This document shows, one piece after another, positions 1-8,939 of a stretch of 64,000 nt of DNA. Under the pieces are notes generated by a model that was given only the letters and a program-made list of their open reading frames with translations, had not been told where the DNA came from and did not search any database. The stretch comes from an uncultured Polaribacter sp. (GTDB lineage: Bacteria > Bacteroidota > Bacteroidia > Flavobacteriales > Flavobacteriaceae), in NCBI RefSeq assembly GCF_947503875.1, contig NZ_CANNFH010000002.1, positions 516,877 to 580,876 on the forward strand. Direction: 5' to 3'. Numbering within the stretch: the first letter of the stretch is position 1; every line of letters starts with the position of its first letter. A program made the translations under genes and the position numbers.

Positions 1-634
1 TACTAATTGGATCTAAAATAAAGGTCCAGTTTACAGCGTAATCTGCCATAAAATAAAGTACCAAATAAAACGTAACTAAGTAAACTAAAACCAACCAAGC
101 AATCCAACCTCTATTGGTGGCAGATTCTAAATAAATACCATCATTTTTTATGCCAGGTTTACCTAATAAAACTAAGTTTGGTATAATAAATAATAGTGCT
201 CCAATAATACCTAAACCAAAGGTTAAGAACCACATTAAACCAGCATTTTCTTTTACAAAACCACTTCCTGCTTTTTTTGCTAGTTGATAACTTAATGTAT
301 GTGGTTTTCCATTTATTTTATATTGGTATTGCTCGCCTTTTTTATCCCAGTTTTTTGCTGTATCGTATTTTGCAATTAATTCGTCATAATGAGCATTGGC
401 ATTGGTAAATGCATTTCTCGCTTTTTTAGAAAACTGAAAAATATTTAAAGATTGCTCTGTAACTATTGCTTTAGATAGTTCTTCTTTTATTACTTCATTC
501 TTGTAGCCCTTTTCTGCAATATAGCTATCTAATTCTTGTGGTGTAAAAGAAAAGTTTCCTGTAAAAATTGTTCCTGTAAAGATGGTTAGACCAATAAGAA
601 AAATGGCTAAGCCTATATATTTTATAATTTTCAA
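1..634 (-). CDS. Partial membrane protein, C-terminus beyond window
   Basis: An open frame runs from a TTG start at 634 down to base 1 without a stop, so only about 211 N-terminal residues are visible. There is one hydrophobic segment at the N-terminus (IGLAIFLIGLTIF), a soluble stretch of about 110 residues, then two more hydrophobic segments near residues 130-150 and 180-200. No ATG lies in the frame upstream, and a TTG start is used elsewhere in this window. The frame lies 38 bases downstream of the FAD oxidoreductase gene on the same strand, so the two may form a redox operon, with this protein as a membrane partner. I do not recognise the family from the visible part; a membrane ferredoxin-type protein is possible but unsupported. 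Confidence 0.6.
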   Translation of the reverse strand, partial: MKIIKYIGLAIFLIGLTIFTGTIFTGNFSFTPQELDSYIAEKGYKNEVIKEELSKAIVTEQSLNIFQFSKKARNAFTNANAHYDELIAKYDTAKNWDKKGEQYQYKINGKPHTLSYQLAKKAGSGFVKENAGLMWFLTFGLGIIGALLFIIPNLVLLGKPGIKNDGIYLESATNRGWIAWLVLVYLVTFYLVLYFMADYAVNWTFILDPIS

Positions 635-672
635 AATCTGTAGTTTTAAGTAATTTGGATGATTTGTTATTT

Positions 673-2022
673 TTAAGCCTTAGAGAAAATACGTTTCCAG
701 CTTTTCTTTTTTGATTGAATATTTGTGCCGTTTTCTTTGTTGAATTTAGCTACAATTTCTTGCTCATGTACTTTGTAAAATTCAGGATCAAAATTTGCAT
801 CTGCTAAATACTCTAAAACATGTTCTACAGATTGTTGTTCTGTAAGCCATTTGTCAAAAATTTCATGACGCATTCGAATGCCAAACGTATTAATACCTAT
901 AAATTTGTGTGTGTTTTTATCAAAAGAAATGGTAATGCACTTGTAATCTCTAGGGTGTTGCCACTGAAAATAAATTTCATTTTCTTTTTTTCCTCTTTCA
1001 CTAAATACCCAACCATAAGTTTGGTACTCTATATCTAAAAACTTTGCAGAATTAAACCAATGTCCTGGTTTATATTCCGTTTTATTACCACAAATGGTTT
1101 GCGCTAAAGTTTCTCCCATCATTCTACCTGTGTACCAAACTGCTTCAATATTTCTGCGCTGGCCAATAGCTTCGTGCTGCTCTGCACAATCTCCAATGGC
1201 ATAAACATCTGGTATATTTGTCTCTAAAAAACGGTTAACTTTTACACCACGTCCTAATTCAATACCAGAATCTTTTAAGAAACTTATATTTGGAGATACA
1301 CCAGCTGTTAATCCAACAACATTACAAGGTATTTCTTCTCCCGTTTCTTCAATAATAATAGATTTTACACGGCCATTTTCATCTGCTTTAATTTCTTTTA
1401 AGTTGTTACTTAAACGCAAATCTATATGATGGTCTTTAATATGTTTGTTAATCATTTCAGATTCTTGAGCGGGCAAAACGCCATTCCAAAAACTAGTTTC
1501 TCTAACTAAAAAAGTAACGGGTATATCTCTACTTCTTAACATTTCTGCCAATTCAATACCAATTAAACCACCACCAACAATTACAGCTCTGTTGCAGGTC
1601 TTGTTATCTGGTGCATATTTTTCTAAATTTTCTAAATCTTGTTTATGGTACATTCCTAAAACACCCTCTAAATCTTGCCCTGGCCAACCAAATTTATTTG
1701 GTTTAGAGCCTGTTGCAATAATTAATTTGTCATATTGTAAACTTTCGTTATTAGAAAATTGTAATGTTTTATTTGCGGTATCTACCTGTTTAACAAAAGC
1801 TTGTTTCAGTTCGATGTTGTTTTTTTTCCAAAACCAGTTTTCATAAGGTTGGGTATGCTCAAATTTCATGTGTCCCATGTAAACATACATAAGGGCTGTT
1901 CTAGAGAAAAAGTATTCGGTTTCTGTAGAGACAATGGTTATTCTTTTATCTGAGTTTTTTCTAATATGTCTTGCTGTGGTAACGCCAGAAATTCCATTAC
2001 CAATAATTACGATGTGTTCCAT
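673..2022 (-). CDS. FAD/NAD(P)-dependent oxidoreductase
   Basis: This is a two-dinucleotide-domain flavoprotein of the pyridine nucleotide-disulfide oxidoreductase superfamily. Three signatures are visible: the N-terminal FAD motif GNGISG right after the start, a second nucleotide site GGGLIGIELAE near residue 155, and the C-terminal FAD motif YAIGDCAE near residue 275. There is no redox CxxC pair, so it resembles NirB/rubredoxin-reductase-type enzymes rather than thioredoxin reductases. The start is placed at MEHIVIIGNG, seven codons inside the longest frame, because the FAD fold should begin there. About 100 extra C-terminal residues follow the fold. It lies upstream of the partial membrane protein and is probably co-transcribed with it. 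Its electron acceptor cannot be told from sequence. Confidence 0.85.
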   Translation of the reverse strand: MEHIVIIGNGISGVTTARHIRKNSDKRITIVSTETEYFFSRTALMYVYMGHMKFEHTQPYENWFWKKNNIELKQAFVKQVDTANKTLQFSNNESLQYDKLIIATGSKPNKFGWPGQDLEGVLGMYHKQDLENLEKYAPDNKTCNRAVIVGGGLIGIELAEMLRSRDIPVTFLVRETSFWNGVLPAQESEMINKHIKDHHIDLRLSNNLKEIKADENGRVKSIIIEETGEEIPCNVVGLTAGVSPNISFLKDSGIELGRGVKVNRFLETNIPDVYAIGDCAEQHEAIGQRRNIEAVWYTGRMMGETLAQTICGNKTEYKPGHWFNSAKFLDIEYQTYGWVFSERGKKENEIYFQWQHPRDYKCITISFDKNTHKFIGINTFGIRMRHEIFDKWLTEQQSVEHVLEYLADANFDPEFYKVHEQEIVAKFNKENGTNIQSKKKSWKRIFSKA

Positions 2023-2193
2023 AGGTGATTGATTGTTGAGCATTAAGTCGAAGGTAAAGTTAATAACTTAATTATTATTTTTTAATTCAATGTTATTTAG
2101 AATCGTTATAAATAAAATTTATGGAAAAGTTTTGTAAGTTCATTTGTTTTGAGAAGACTTAGATGGAAATTAATAATAACAAATCAATTAATC

Positions 2194-3093
2194 ATGAGAA
2201 ATATAATTTCAAAAATAGCTTTTACTTTAATTCTAATTTTAAGTTTTACAGCTGTAGCTCAAGACAATAATCAAGATGATAATAGTGGAGCGAGTAACAT
2301 TCAAATTTTTACACCATCTAAATTAATGGCCAAAGGGCAATGGGATATTAAATTTTTTAATAATTTATATACAGAAACTAAAGATTTATTTGGGCCAAAT
2401 GGTGCAGAACAAGACATACTTAGACAAAACTTTTTTACTTCTACTTTAGATATATTTACAGGTGTTTCAGATAGTGATAGATTGAATTTAGGGGTATTGA
2501 TAGAATACAGAACAAACACAATAGGTGGCCAAAGTGCAACATCTGTATTTAATTTTGCCGATAATAATCAATCAAGAAATGGTTTATCATCTTTTGCACC
2601 AGCAATAAAATGGCAGCCAATTAATGGTGTTGGTAACTTTTCTGTTCAATCTGCTTTTCATATCCCTTTAATAAGCGAAGAAACAGATGCAAACGGTGTT
2701 TTTTTAGACCAAACAGCATATCAATTTCAAAATAGATTCTTTTATGATTATACTTTGCCAGGTGGAGATTGGCAATTGTTTACAGAACTAAATACAGAGT
2801 ATAATTTTGGAGAAGAAACAAGTTTTGCAAATGATACCTTTGTTTTAGCACCAGGTGTATTTATGAGTTACTTTCCTAGTAATAAATCTACAATATTAGC
2901 ATTTGCACAACACTTCCAACGTTTAGGTTTAAATGATGAAGCTTTTACACAAGATTTTACAAGTTTAGGACTTGGTGCAAAATACCAATTAACAGATGTA
3001 TATAACTTAGAGATTTTATACAGTAAATTTGTTAGAGGTACTGCAACCGGTTTAGGGCAGAGTTTTAACATTGGTTTAAGAGCCTTGTTTTAG
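2194..3093 (+). CDS. Secreted outer-membrane beta-barrel protein
   Basis: A 299-residue protein with a classical signal peptide (MRNIISKIAFTLILILSF, cleavage likely after AVAQ). The mature part alternates short polar turns with amphipathic strands and ends in an aromatic residue (GLRALF), as outer-membrane barrels do. The start at 2194 is chosen because it opens the signal peptide; the frame extends 15 codons further upstream. The gene is transcribed away from the oxidoreductase and is followed 25 bases later by the glycosidase-like lipoprotein gene, so the two may be co-expressed. I recognise no specific porin family; a transporter-like or assembly-stress barrel is possible. Confidence 0.7.
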   Translation: MRNIISKIAFTLILILSFTAVAQDNNQDDNSGASNIQIFTPSKLMAKGQWDIKFFNNLYTETKDLFGPNGAEQDILRQNFFTSTLDIFTGVSDSDRLNLGVLIEYRTNTIGGQSATSVFNFADNNQSRNGLSSFAPAIKWQPINGVGNFSVQSAFHIPLISEETDANGVFLDQTAYQFQNRFFYDYTLPGGDWQLFTELNTEYNFGEETSFANDTFVLAPGVFMSYFPSNKSTILAFAQHFQRLGLNDEAFTQDFTSLGLGAKYQLTDVYNLEILYSKFVRGTATGLGQSFNIGLRALF

Positions 3094-3118
3094 TAAAAAG
3101 AATTAATTTAGAGGTCTT

Positions 3119-4120
3119 ATGAATATTTTTAAAGGCCTCTTATTTTTTCTGCTCACTTTTTGTTTTGCTTGTAACAGCCAAACCAAAAAAATTAACGGAA
3201 TTAGTTTTGTTGCAGCTAGAGATTCTATCAGTAAAAAACATATAATACCAGTGCAAAAGGCACAAGGCAATTTTGTTGCTTTGATGCCTTATAGTTATAT
3301 AAGAAATATAGCAATACCTAAGATAGAATTTAATACACATAGAGAGTGGTTTGGCGAAACTGAAAATGGTTTGCTGCAATATGGCAAAGAGTTTAAAAAG
3401 GTAGGCATACAAATAATGATAAAACCTCATTTATGGTTAAGAAGAGGAGGTTTTACAGGAGATTTAAAACCAACTACAGAAGAGAATTGGCGCCTTTTAG
3501 AAACATCCTATAAAAGATATATAATAACTTACGCTAAAGCTGCCCAAAACTTAAACGCATCAATTTTATGCATTGGTACAGAGTTAGAAGAATTTGTTAA
3601 AGAAAGACCTGATTATTGGCTAAATTTAATAAAAGAAATTCGTGGTATTTATAAAGGTAAACTTACCTATGCTGCAAATTGGGACGAATATAAAAGGGTT
3701 ACTTTTTGGAGCGAATTAGATTATATTGGTATAGATGCCTATTTTCCTTTGAGTGATAAAAAATCGCCTACTATTGCAGAGTACGAATTGGGTTGGAAAA
3801 GGCATAAAGACGAAATAAAAAGGATTCAACAGAAATTTAATAAGCCAATTTTGTTTACAGAATATGGCTATAGAAGTATAGATTTTAATGGCAAAGAGCC
3901 TTGGCAGGCAAATAGGGTACAAGGCAATGTAAATTTACAAGCTCAAAGCAATGCGTTGCAAGCAATACACAATCAGTTTTGGCAAGAAGAATGGTTTGCA
4001 GGTGGTTTTATTTGGAAATGGTTTCATAGACACAATAAAGTTGGTGGTGCAAGTAATAATAGATTTACCCCACAAAATAAACCCGCAGAAAAACTGTTAC
4101 GTATATTACACAAACAGTAA
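3119..4120 (+). CDS. GH113-like glycoside hydrolase lipoprotein
   Basis: A 333-residue surface or periplasmic lipoprotein with the lipobox FCFAC (lipidated Cys18). The rest looks like a TIM-barrel glycosidase of the GH113 / 'glycoside hydrolase TIM-barrel-like' group. A candidate acid/base Glu lies in CIGTELEEF after strand 4, and a candidate nucleophile Glu in LFTEYGYRS after strand 7; IKPHLWLRRGG and GIDAYFPL are further barrel-strand motifs. Known GH113 members are beta-mannanases. In Flavobacteriia these proteins often stand alone, outside polysaccharide loci, as here, so the substrate is unknown. Length fits the family. Confidence 0.75.
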   Translation: MNIFKGLLFFLLTFCFACNSQTKKINGISFVAARDSISKKHIIPVQKAQGNFVALMPYSYIRNIAIPKIEFNTHREWFGETENGLLQYGKEFKKVGIQIMIKPHLWLRRGGFTGDLKPTTEENWRLLETSYKRYIITYAKAAQNLNASILCIGTELEEFVKERPDYWLNLIKEIRGIYKGKLTYAANWDEYKRVTFWSELDYIGIDAYFPLSDKKSPTIAEYELGWKRHKDEIKRIQQKFNKPILFTEYGYRSIDFNGKEPWQANRVQGNVNLQAQSNALQAIHNQFWQEEWFAGGFIWKWFHRHNKVGGASNNRFTPQNKPAEKLLRILHKQ

Positions 4121-4189
4121 ACATGATAAATGTCTTATTTTTTTTGATAAAATGTTTTTAATTTTGGGTAGCACACAAAAAATAACATC

Positions 4190-5023
4190 ATGAAAAAAAT
4201 TATTGTACCTATTGATTTTTCTAAACATTCAGAAAATGCTCTAGAAACAGCAGCTTTATTAGCAAAAAAAGTAGATGCCTCTATTTATGTTTTACATATG
4301 TTAGACATAAAAGAAGTCAATTTATCAGAAAGCCCAAGTTATCAGCAAGAAAAAGCACTTTTTCTTTTAAAATTAGCAGAAAAAGAAATGCAAGAATTTT
4401 TGCAAAAAGACTACTTAAAAGACTTAGAAGTAGTTCCTTTAATTAAACATTATAAAGTTTTTAGCGAAATAAATGATATTGCCAAAGAAATTGAAGCAGA
4501 TTTAATTTTAATGGGATCTCATGGCGCAAGCGGATTAAAAGAGTTTTTTATGGGATCTAATACAGAAAAAGTAATTCGTTTTTCTGAAACACCTGTTTTG
4601 GTTATTAAAAATAAACTTACAGATGTTAATTTTAACGAAATTGTATACGCTACAGATTTCTCTGAAAATACGATACCAGCGTTTAAAAAAATGTTGAAAA
4701 TAGTAGACCTTTTTAACGCAAAAAAACACTTATTGTACGTAAATTTACCAAACGAAAACTTTAAGACAACTCCAGAAATGGATGCCTTAGCTCATAATTT
4801 TTTAATGAAAGCAGAAGGTAATATAGACAGACTTATAAACGTTAATTTTGTTTGTGCAAAATCTATAGAAAGCGGAATTTTAGATTTTTCAAATGCGCTT
4901 GGTGCAGATTTAATAACTACGGTTACACATGGTAGAAAAGGATTGTCTCATATTTTTTCAGGTAGCATTTCAGAAGATTTATCAAATCACTCTGCATTAC
5001 CAATAATGACGTTTAAATTGTAA
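4190..5023 (+). CDS. Universal stress protein, two UspA domains
   Basis: A cytoplasmic protein of 277 residues made of two tandem UspA domains (about 1-145 and 146-277). The first domain carries the ATP-binding type signature GSHGASG followed nine residues later by GSNTEKV. The second domain has only a degenerate version (VTHGRKGLSHIFSGS), so ATP binding is probably limited to the first. It starts the plus-strand run usp / duplicated lipoprotein / Omp85-like barrel: only 9 bases separate it from the lipoprotein gene. This hints at an envelope-stress role for the operon, which is inference from position. Confidence 0.85.
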   Translation: MKKIIVPIDFSKHSENALETAALLAKKVDASIYVLHMLDIKEVNLSESPSYQQEKALFLLKLAEKEMQEFLQKDYLKDLEVVPLIKHYKVFSEINDIAKEIEADLILMGSHGASGLKEFFMGSNTEKVIRFSETPVLVIKNKLTDVNFNEIVYATDFSENTIPAFKKMLKIVDLFNAKKHLLYVNLPNENFKTTPEMDALAHNFLMKAEGNIDRLINVNFVCAKSIESGILDFSNALGADLITTVTHGRKGLSHIFSGSISEDLSNHSALPIMTFKL

Positions 5024-5032
5024 ATAAACTAA

Positions 5033-6445
5033 ATGAAATTTAAAAATCTTCTTTTTTTCTTAGTGATGCTTCCTTTTTTGGTTGCTTGCTCACAAGATAA
5101 TGATGTTTTAGTATCTAGAAATTTACAACAGTTTTTAGATGAAAATAATACAATTATAGAAGACGGTGTTACTGCTTTTGCGGCAAATGCAAATGCGAAT
5201 ACAAACTTGGTTCATATATTTTATTTTCCAGAAGAAGGCGCTACAAATGTGCGGTATTATGAGTTAACAGACCCTAGTTTAGATGAAAATAATTTTGCCA
5301 ATTATAGAAGACAAAGTTTAAATAGTCAAACTGTTTTTGGAGGTAAATTAGCAAGATTTGTGCGCGCTAGTGCTTTAGAAAGTTATTGTTTAGTTACTTA
5401 TTTTTTAGATGGAGAACTCAAAATTTCTTCACCTATAAAATTACAAAGCCAAAGTAAAACAACAACCTACTCAGATAATGTAGTTATCAATTATAAAACA
5501 AGAATAGAACCCAATTTTACTTGGGAAGAGAGTAGCTCTGCAGATCACGAACGTTATTTTCAAGTAATTTCTAATGAAGAAAATAATTTTCTCTCGGGTA
5601 CATTTACGAAAGAAACTTTTTTTCAATTTTATGACGAAGACAACGTAACAACAACCATAAATACAGAAACACCAAAGGCGTTAGAAGAAGATGAGGTTTA
5701 CAACTTTACGATGATGGATATTGGTAAAGACAATTGGGTAACCAACATTATAGAAGAACAGTTTATACCAAGAAATTTAGAAGAATTTGTAGCGTTTAAT
5801 CAAGAAAAAACATTGGCAGATTTGTTTGCTTTTGCAGCTTCTGCAAACGGGAATATAGAAAATACGTACATCTATTATTTACCTATAACAGATGCTTTTG
5901 ATTTTAGATATTACGAAACAGAAAATACAGCTGTAGATAAAAACGATTTTTCTAATTATAGAAGAAAAAATCTAAGTAGTTCACCGCGTTTAGGAAATAG
6001 ATTTGGTAGATTTACCAACAATACCTCAAAAGAAGTATGGTGTGTTGTAACGTTTTCAACACCAGATAATTTACATATTTCTGCACCTATAAAAACGCAA
6101 AACCTTAGTAAAGCTACAAAATGGACTACAGATGTTCTTATTAACTACCCAAACCCAGAAAGTTTAAGTCCTATTTTTACATGGATGGACGAAAGGGCTG
6201 CAGAAACAGAAAGATACCTGCAAATTTTTACAACAGATTCAAATGCTTTTTTATCAGGTACATTTACACAAGAACAAACTTTTCAATATTATAATGAAGC
6301 TAATATTACTATTGACGATAACATTCATACAGAAACTCCACCAGATTTAATATTAGATAATGAATATAATTTTTCCTTATTTGGTCTAAATGCAGATAAT
6401 TGGACAAATTTAATTATTCAAAAAACATTTATAGCAGCACAATAA
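5033..6445 (+). CDS. Lipoprotein with internally duplicated domain
   Basis: A 470-residue lipoprotein (lipobox LVAC, Cys19) consisting of two homologous halves, residues about 29-237 and 238-470. Matching landmarks are NFANYRRQSL and DFSNYRRKNL, SSPIKLQ and SAPIKTQ, ERYFQV and ERYLQI, FLSGTFTKETFFQFY and FLSGTFTQEQTFQYY, DNWVTNIIEEQFIP and DNWTNLIIQKTFIA. The halves are clearly diverged, so the duplication is old. I do not recognise the domain. It lies between usp and an Omp85-like barrel, with 2 bases between its stop and the barrel's ATG, so the lipoprotein may act with that barrel at the outer membrane. Confidence 0.75.
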   Translation: MKFKNLLFFLVMLPFLVACSQDNDVLVSRNLQQFLDENNTIIEDGVTAFAANANANTNLVHIFYFPEEGATNVRYYELTDPSLDENNFANYRRQSLNSQTVFGGKLARFVRASALESYCLVTYFLDGELKISSPIKLQSQSKTTTYSDNVVINYKTRIEPNFTWEESSSADHERYFQVISNEENNFLSGTFTKETFFQFYDEDNVTTTINTETPKALEEDEVYNFTMMDIGKDNWVTNIIEEQFIPRNLEEFVAFNQEKTLADLFAFAASANGNIENTYIYYLPITDAFDFRYYETENTAVDKNDFSNYRRKNLSSSPRLGNRFGRFTNNTSKEVWCVVTFSTPDNLHISAPIKTQNLSKATKWTTDVLINYPNPESLSPIFTWMDERAAETERYLQIFTTDSNAFLSGTFTQEQTFQYYNEANITIDDNIHTETPPDLILDNEYNFSLFGLNADNWTNLIIQKTFIAAQ

Positions 6446-6447
6446 AC

Positions 6448-7722
6448 ATGATTAAAAAACTGTTTTTTGGATTTCTATTGTTCTACTTTGGAACATCTTT
6501 TGCTCAAAAAAATACAATTTCTAAAGTAATAATTAAAGGTGCAAAAAAAACAAAAACAGCCTATTTAGAAAAAATAGTATCATTTAAAAAAGGAGATTAT
6601 TTAGACTCTTTAATCGTACAAGAAGATATTATTTTTTTAAAAAGATTACCAGCTATTAGAAATGTAAATTATGTTGTAAAAAAAGACCAGAAAAAGAATA
6701 GTGTTACGTTAGTCCTTAATTTAGAAGAAAATTTTACAGTAATACCAGATATCAATTTATGGACTACCACAAACCAAGAACTTGCCTATAAAATTGGCCT
6801 GTATGATTATAATTTTTTAGGAGCAAACAATACTTTTGGTGGTTTTTATCAAAAAAATATTTTCGATTCTTATGGATTAAATTTTAGAGCACCCAATTTG
6901 TTTTCTAAAAAATGGGGTATGGCTTTTAATTTTCAAAACTGGAAAAGTAAAGAACCACTTTTTTTTGGAAACAACACTGCCAATTATTTATACAATAACA
7001 TATCTTTTGAAGTTTTAGGTTTATATCAAATAAATTTAAAGCACAAAATAGACTTTGGTGTTACCATTTTTTCAGAGAAATACAAATATCTTTCAGGAGC
7101 AGTAAGTTCTAATGTGCCATTAGAACTAGATTTAGATAAAACACTTTTAAAGCTAGTATACAATTACAACAACCTAAACTATTTTTATCAATACGTTAGT
7201 GGTTTTAAAAGTACACTTTATGCACAATATGTAACTACCACAAACGATTTTCAAAACCCTTTTTTAATTGCCTGGAACGATTTTTTCTATTACAAACGAG
7301 TAGGCCAAAAAGGCAATTGGGCAAACAGATTGCGCCTAGGTTTGGCCTCTAATGACGATACTCCTTTTGCACCTTTTGCCTTAGATAACAACGTAAATTT
7401 ACGTGGTGTAGGTATTTTAATAGACAGAGGTACAGGTACTTTTGTTTTAAATACAGAATACAGACATACCGTTTACGACAAAAAATGGCTGGCCATACAA
7501 ACCAATGTTTTTACAGATTTTGGTTCTTGGAGAAACCCAGGAGGAGAGCTAAGCGATTTTCTAAAATCAGAAAGTGTTCGTATTTTTTCTGGGTTTGGTT
7601 TGCGTTTTATCAGCAAAAAAGTATACAACGCCACATTTAGATTAGATTACGGTTTTAAAGTTTTCGATGGAAACAATAACGCCTACGGAGGTTTAGTTTT
7701 CGGAATCGGACAATATTTTTAA
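6448..7722 (+). CDS. Omp85/BamA-like outer membrane protein, single POTRA
   Basis: A 424-residue secreted protein. After a signal peptide (GFLLFYFGTSFAQ) comes one POTRA-like domain (residues about 22-95; starts TISKVIIKGAKKTK, contains KGDYLDSLIVQEDIIFLKRLP), then a beta-barrel of about 330 residues ending in GQYF with the usual terminal Phe. The motif RGVGILIDRGTG resembles the conserved strand region that carries the substrate-gating loop in Omp85 barrels. BamA and TamA have five and three POTRA domains; one is typical of the small Omp85-like proteins of Bacteroidota. The start at 6448 is chosen because it opens the signal peptide and clears the upstream lipoprotein stop by 2 bases. Confidence 0.8.
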   Translation: MIKKLFFGFLLFYFGTSFAQKNTISKVIIKGAKKTKTAYLEKIVSFKKGDYLDSLIVQEDIIFLKRLPAIRNVNYVVKKDQKKNSVTLVLNLEENFTVIPDINLWTTTNQELAYKIGLYDYNFLGANNTFGGFYQKNIFDSYGLNFRAPNLFSKKWGMAFNFQNWKSKEPLFFGNNTANYLYNNISFEVLGLYQINLKHKIDFGVTIFSEKYKYLSGAVSSNVPLELDLDKTLLKLVYNYNNLNYFYQYVSGFKSTLYAQYVTTTNDFQNPFLIAWNDFFYYKRVGQKGNWANRLRLGLASNDDTPFAPFALDNNVNLRGVGILIDRGTGTFVLNTEYRHTVYDKKWLAIQTNVFTDFGSWRNPGGELSDFLKSESVRIFSGFGLRFISKKVYNATFRLDYGFKVFDGNNNAYGGLVFGIGQYF

Positions 7723-7736
7723 ACAACTTTTTATTT

Positions 7737-7834
7737 GGGCGCCTGCCTGCGGTAGGCAGGTTTTAACAGGCTTTCCATTATATCTTTTTATTTCTGAAAA
7801 AAAATAAAAAGGATGCCATTCCAATCCCTAACGC
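7737..7834 (+). repeat. Structured dispersed repeat, family C, copy 1
   Basis: This intergenic element starts GGGCG and ends TCCCTAACGC; the ends can pair (GCG.. with ..CGC). Inside are an optional hairpin at 7742-7760 (CCTGCCT / AGGCAGG), the anchor CAGGCTTTCC, and a long A/T hairpin (ATCTTTTTATTT with AAATAAAAAGGAT). Two further copies at 48079 and 62949 share the anchors but differ in the stems. It lies just downstream of the Omp85-like gene. It may be a known Flavobacteria structured-RNA candidate such as Flavo-1; that link is from memory only. Confidence 0.65.
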
Positions 7835-7922
7835 AAAGGCATATTTACCAATAATAGTCTTACAAATTATTTTTAGTCTCTTTAAAAACGCATAGCTTTG
7901 TTTTTCTAAATATATTAAGAGA

Positions 7923-8651
7923 ATGAGCACATTTGCAATTGGCGATATCCATGGAGGTTTAAAAGCACTTTTACAAGTTTTAAATCAAATAGAAGTTACA
8001 GAAGAAGATACGCTAATTTTTATGGGAGATTATGTAGATGGTTGGAGTGAGTCTGCACAAGTTATTCAGTTTTTAATAGATTTATCAGAAAAAATAAACT
8101 GTATTTTTATTAAAGGAAATCATGATGTTTGGTGCGAAAACTGGTTAAAAAACGGCAATGATGTAAATCCAACTTGGTTTATGCATGGTGGTAAAGAAAC
8201 TATAGAAAGCTATGTAGGTTATACTTTAGCAGAGAAAGAGCAGCATTTTACCTTTTTTAAAAACATGCAAATGTATTATTTAGATACAGAGAACAGGCTG
8301 TTTTTGCATGCAGGTTTTACATCTATGCATGGTGTAACTAAAGAAACCTACACACATAAATTTTGTACAGACAGAACGTTGTGGGAAATGGCTTTGGTAA
8401 TGGATAAAAATATCAATACAAACCATAAAAACTTCCCTAAAAGACTAAAGCATTATAATGAAATTTATATTGGGCACACACCAACTACAAATTTTGGTGA
8501 AACAGAACCAATGAATGCTGTAAATATTTGGAATGTAGATACAGGTGCCGCTTTTAAAGGGAAAATTACAGCCATGAATATTGATACAAAAGCCTTTTTT
8601 CAAAGTGATAATTTACCAGCTTTGTACCCAAATGAAAAAGGACGAAATTAA
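7923..8651 (+). CDS. Calcineurin-like metallophosphoesterase (PPP type)
   Basis: A 242-residue cytoplasmic phosphoesterase with the metal-ligand motifs in order: GDIHGG (residues 7-12), GDYVDGW near 40, GNHDVW near 75, a catalytic-site His in LFLHAGF near 126, and the late His in IGHTPT near 181. All expected Asp, Asn and His ligands are present, so it should be active. It resembles bacterial serine/threonine or diadenosine tetraphosphate phosphatases; the true substrate cannot be told. It faces the arsenosugar-like block convergently, and its promoter region may include TAGCTTTG about 25 bases before the start. Confidence 0.85.
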   Translation: MSTFAIGDIHGGLKALLQVLNQIEVTEEDTLIFMGDYVDGWSESAQVIQFLIDLSEKINCIFIKGNHDVWCENWLKNGNDVNPTWFMHGGKETIESYVGYTLAEKEQHFTFFKNMQMYYLDTENRLFLHAGFTSMHGVTKETYTHKFCTDRTLWEMALVMDKNINTNHKNFPKRLKHYNEIYIGHTPTTNFGETEPMNAVNIWNVDTGAAFKGKITAMNIDTKAFFQSDNLPALYPNEKGRN

Positions 8652-8659
8652 TTACCAAT

Positions 8660-8884
8660 CTTCATTTAAAGCAAAACAAAGTGAAGCCGAAAAATCTTAT
8701 AATGTTTTTTAATTACGATTAGATATTATAATGAATCTAGGAACTAAATAATAGTCAGTAATTTTTACTGAAAGTATAGTGTTTTGCTTTATACGGACTG
8801 AAAGAAACTTTTAGTTAAAACCAAGACTCAATAAAATTACTGTTTGTCATTTTGAGCGAAACAAAGTGAAGTCGAAAAATCTTA
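8660..8884. repeat. Two half-copies of the GTCATTTCGA repeat family
   Basis: Two directly repeated segments of about 40 bases (8660-8700 and 8846-8884) share GAGCGAAACAAAGTGAAG followed by CCGA/TCGA-AAAATCTTA. They are half elements of the dispersed family also found at 16842, 25631, 30467, 33939 and 63397. They fill the space between two convergent genes. Confidence 0.65.
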
Positions 8885-8939
8885 GGATATTTTTTAAAAA
8901 AAAAAGCCAGTAACTATAGTAAACGTAGAACCTAATAAA

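Noticed and set aside
3119..7722. GH113 protein as part of a glycan locus with the downstream genes
   Set aside because: The following genes are a stress protein and an outer-membrane assembly-like pair; there is a 69-base gap and no SusC/D.
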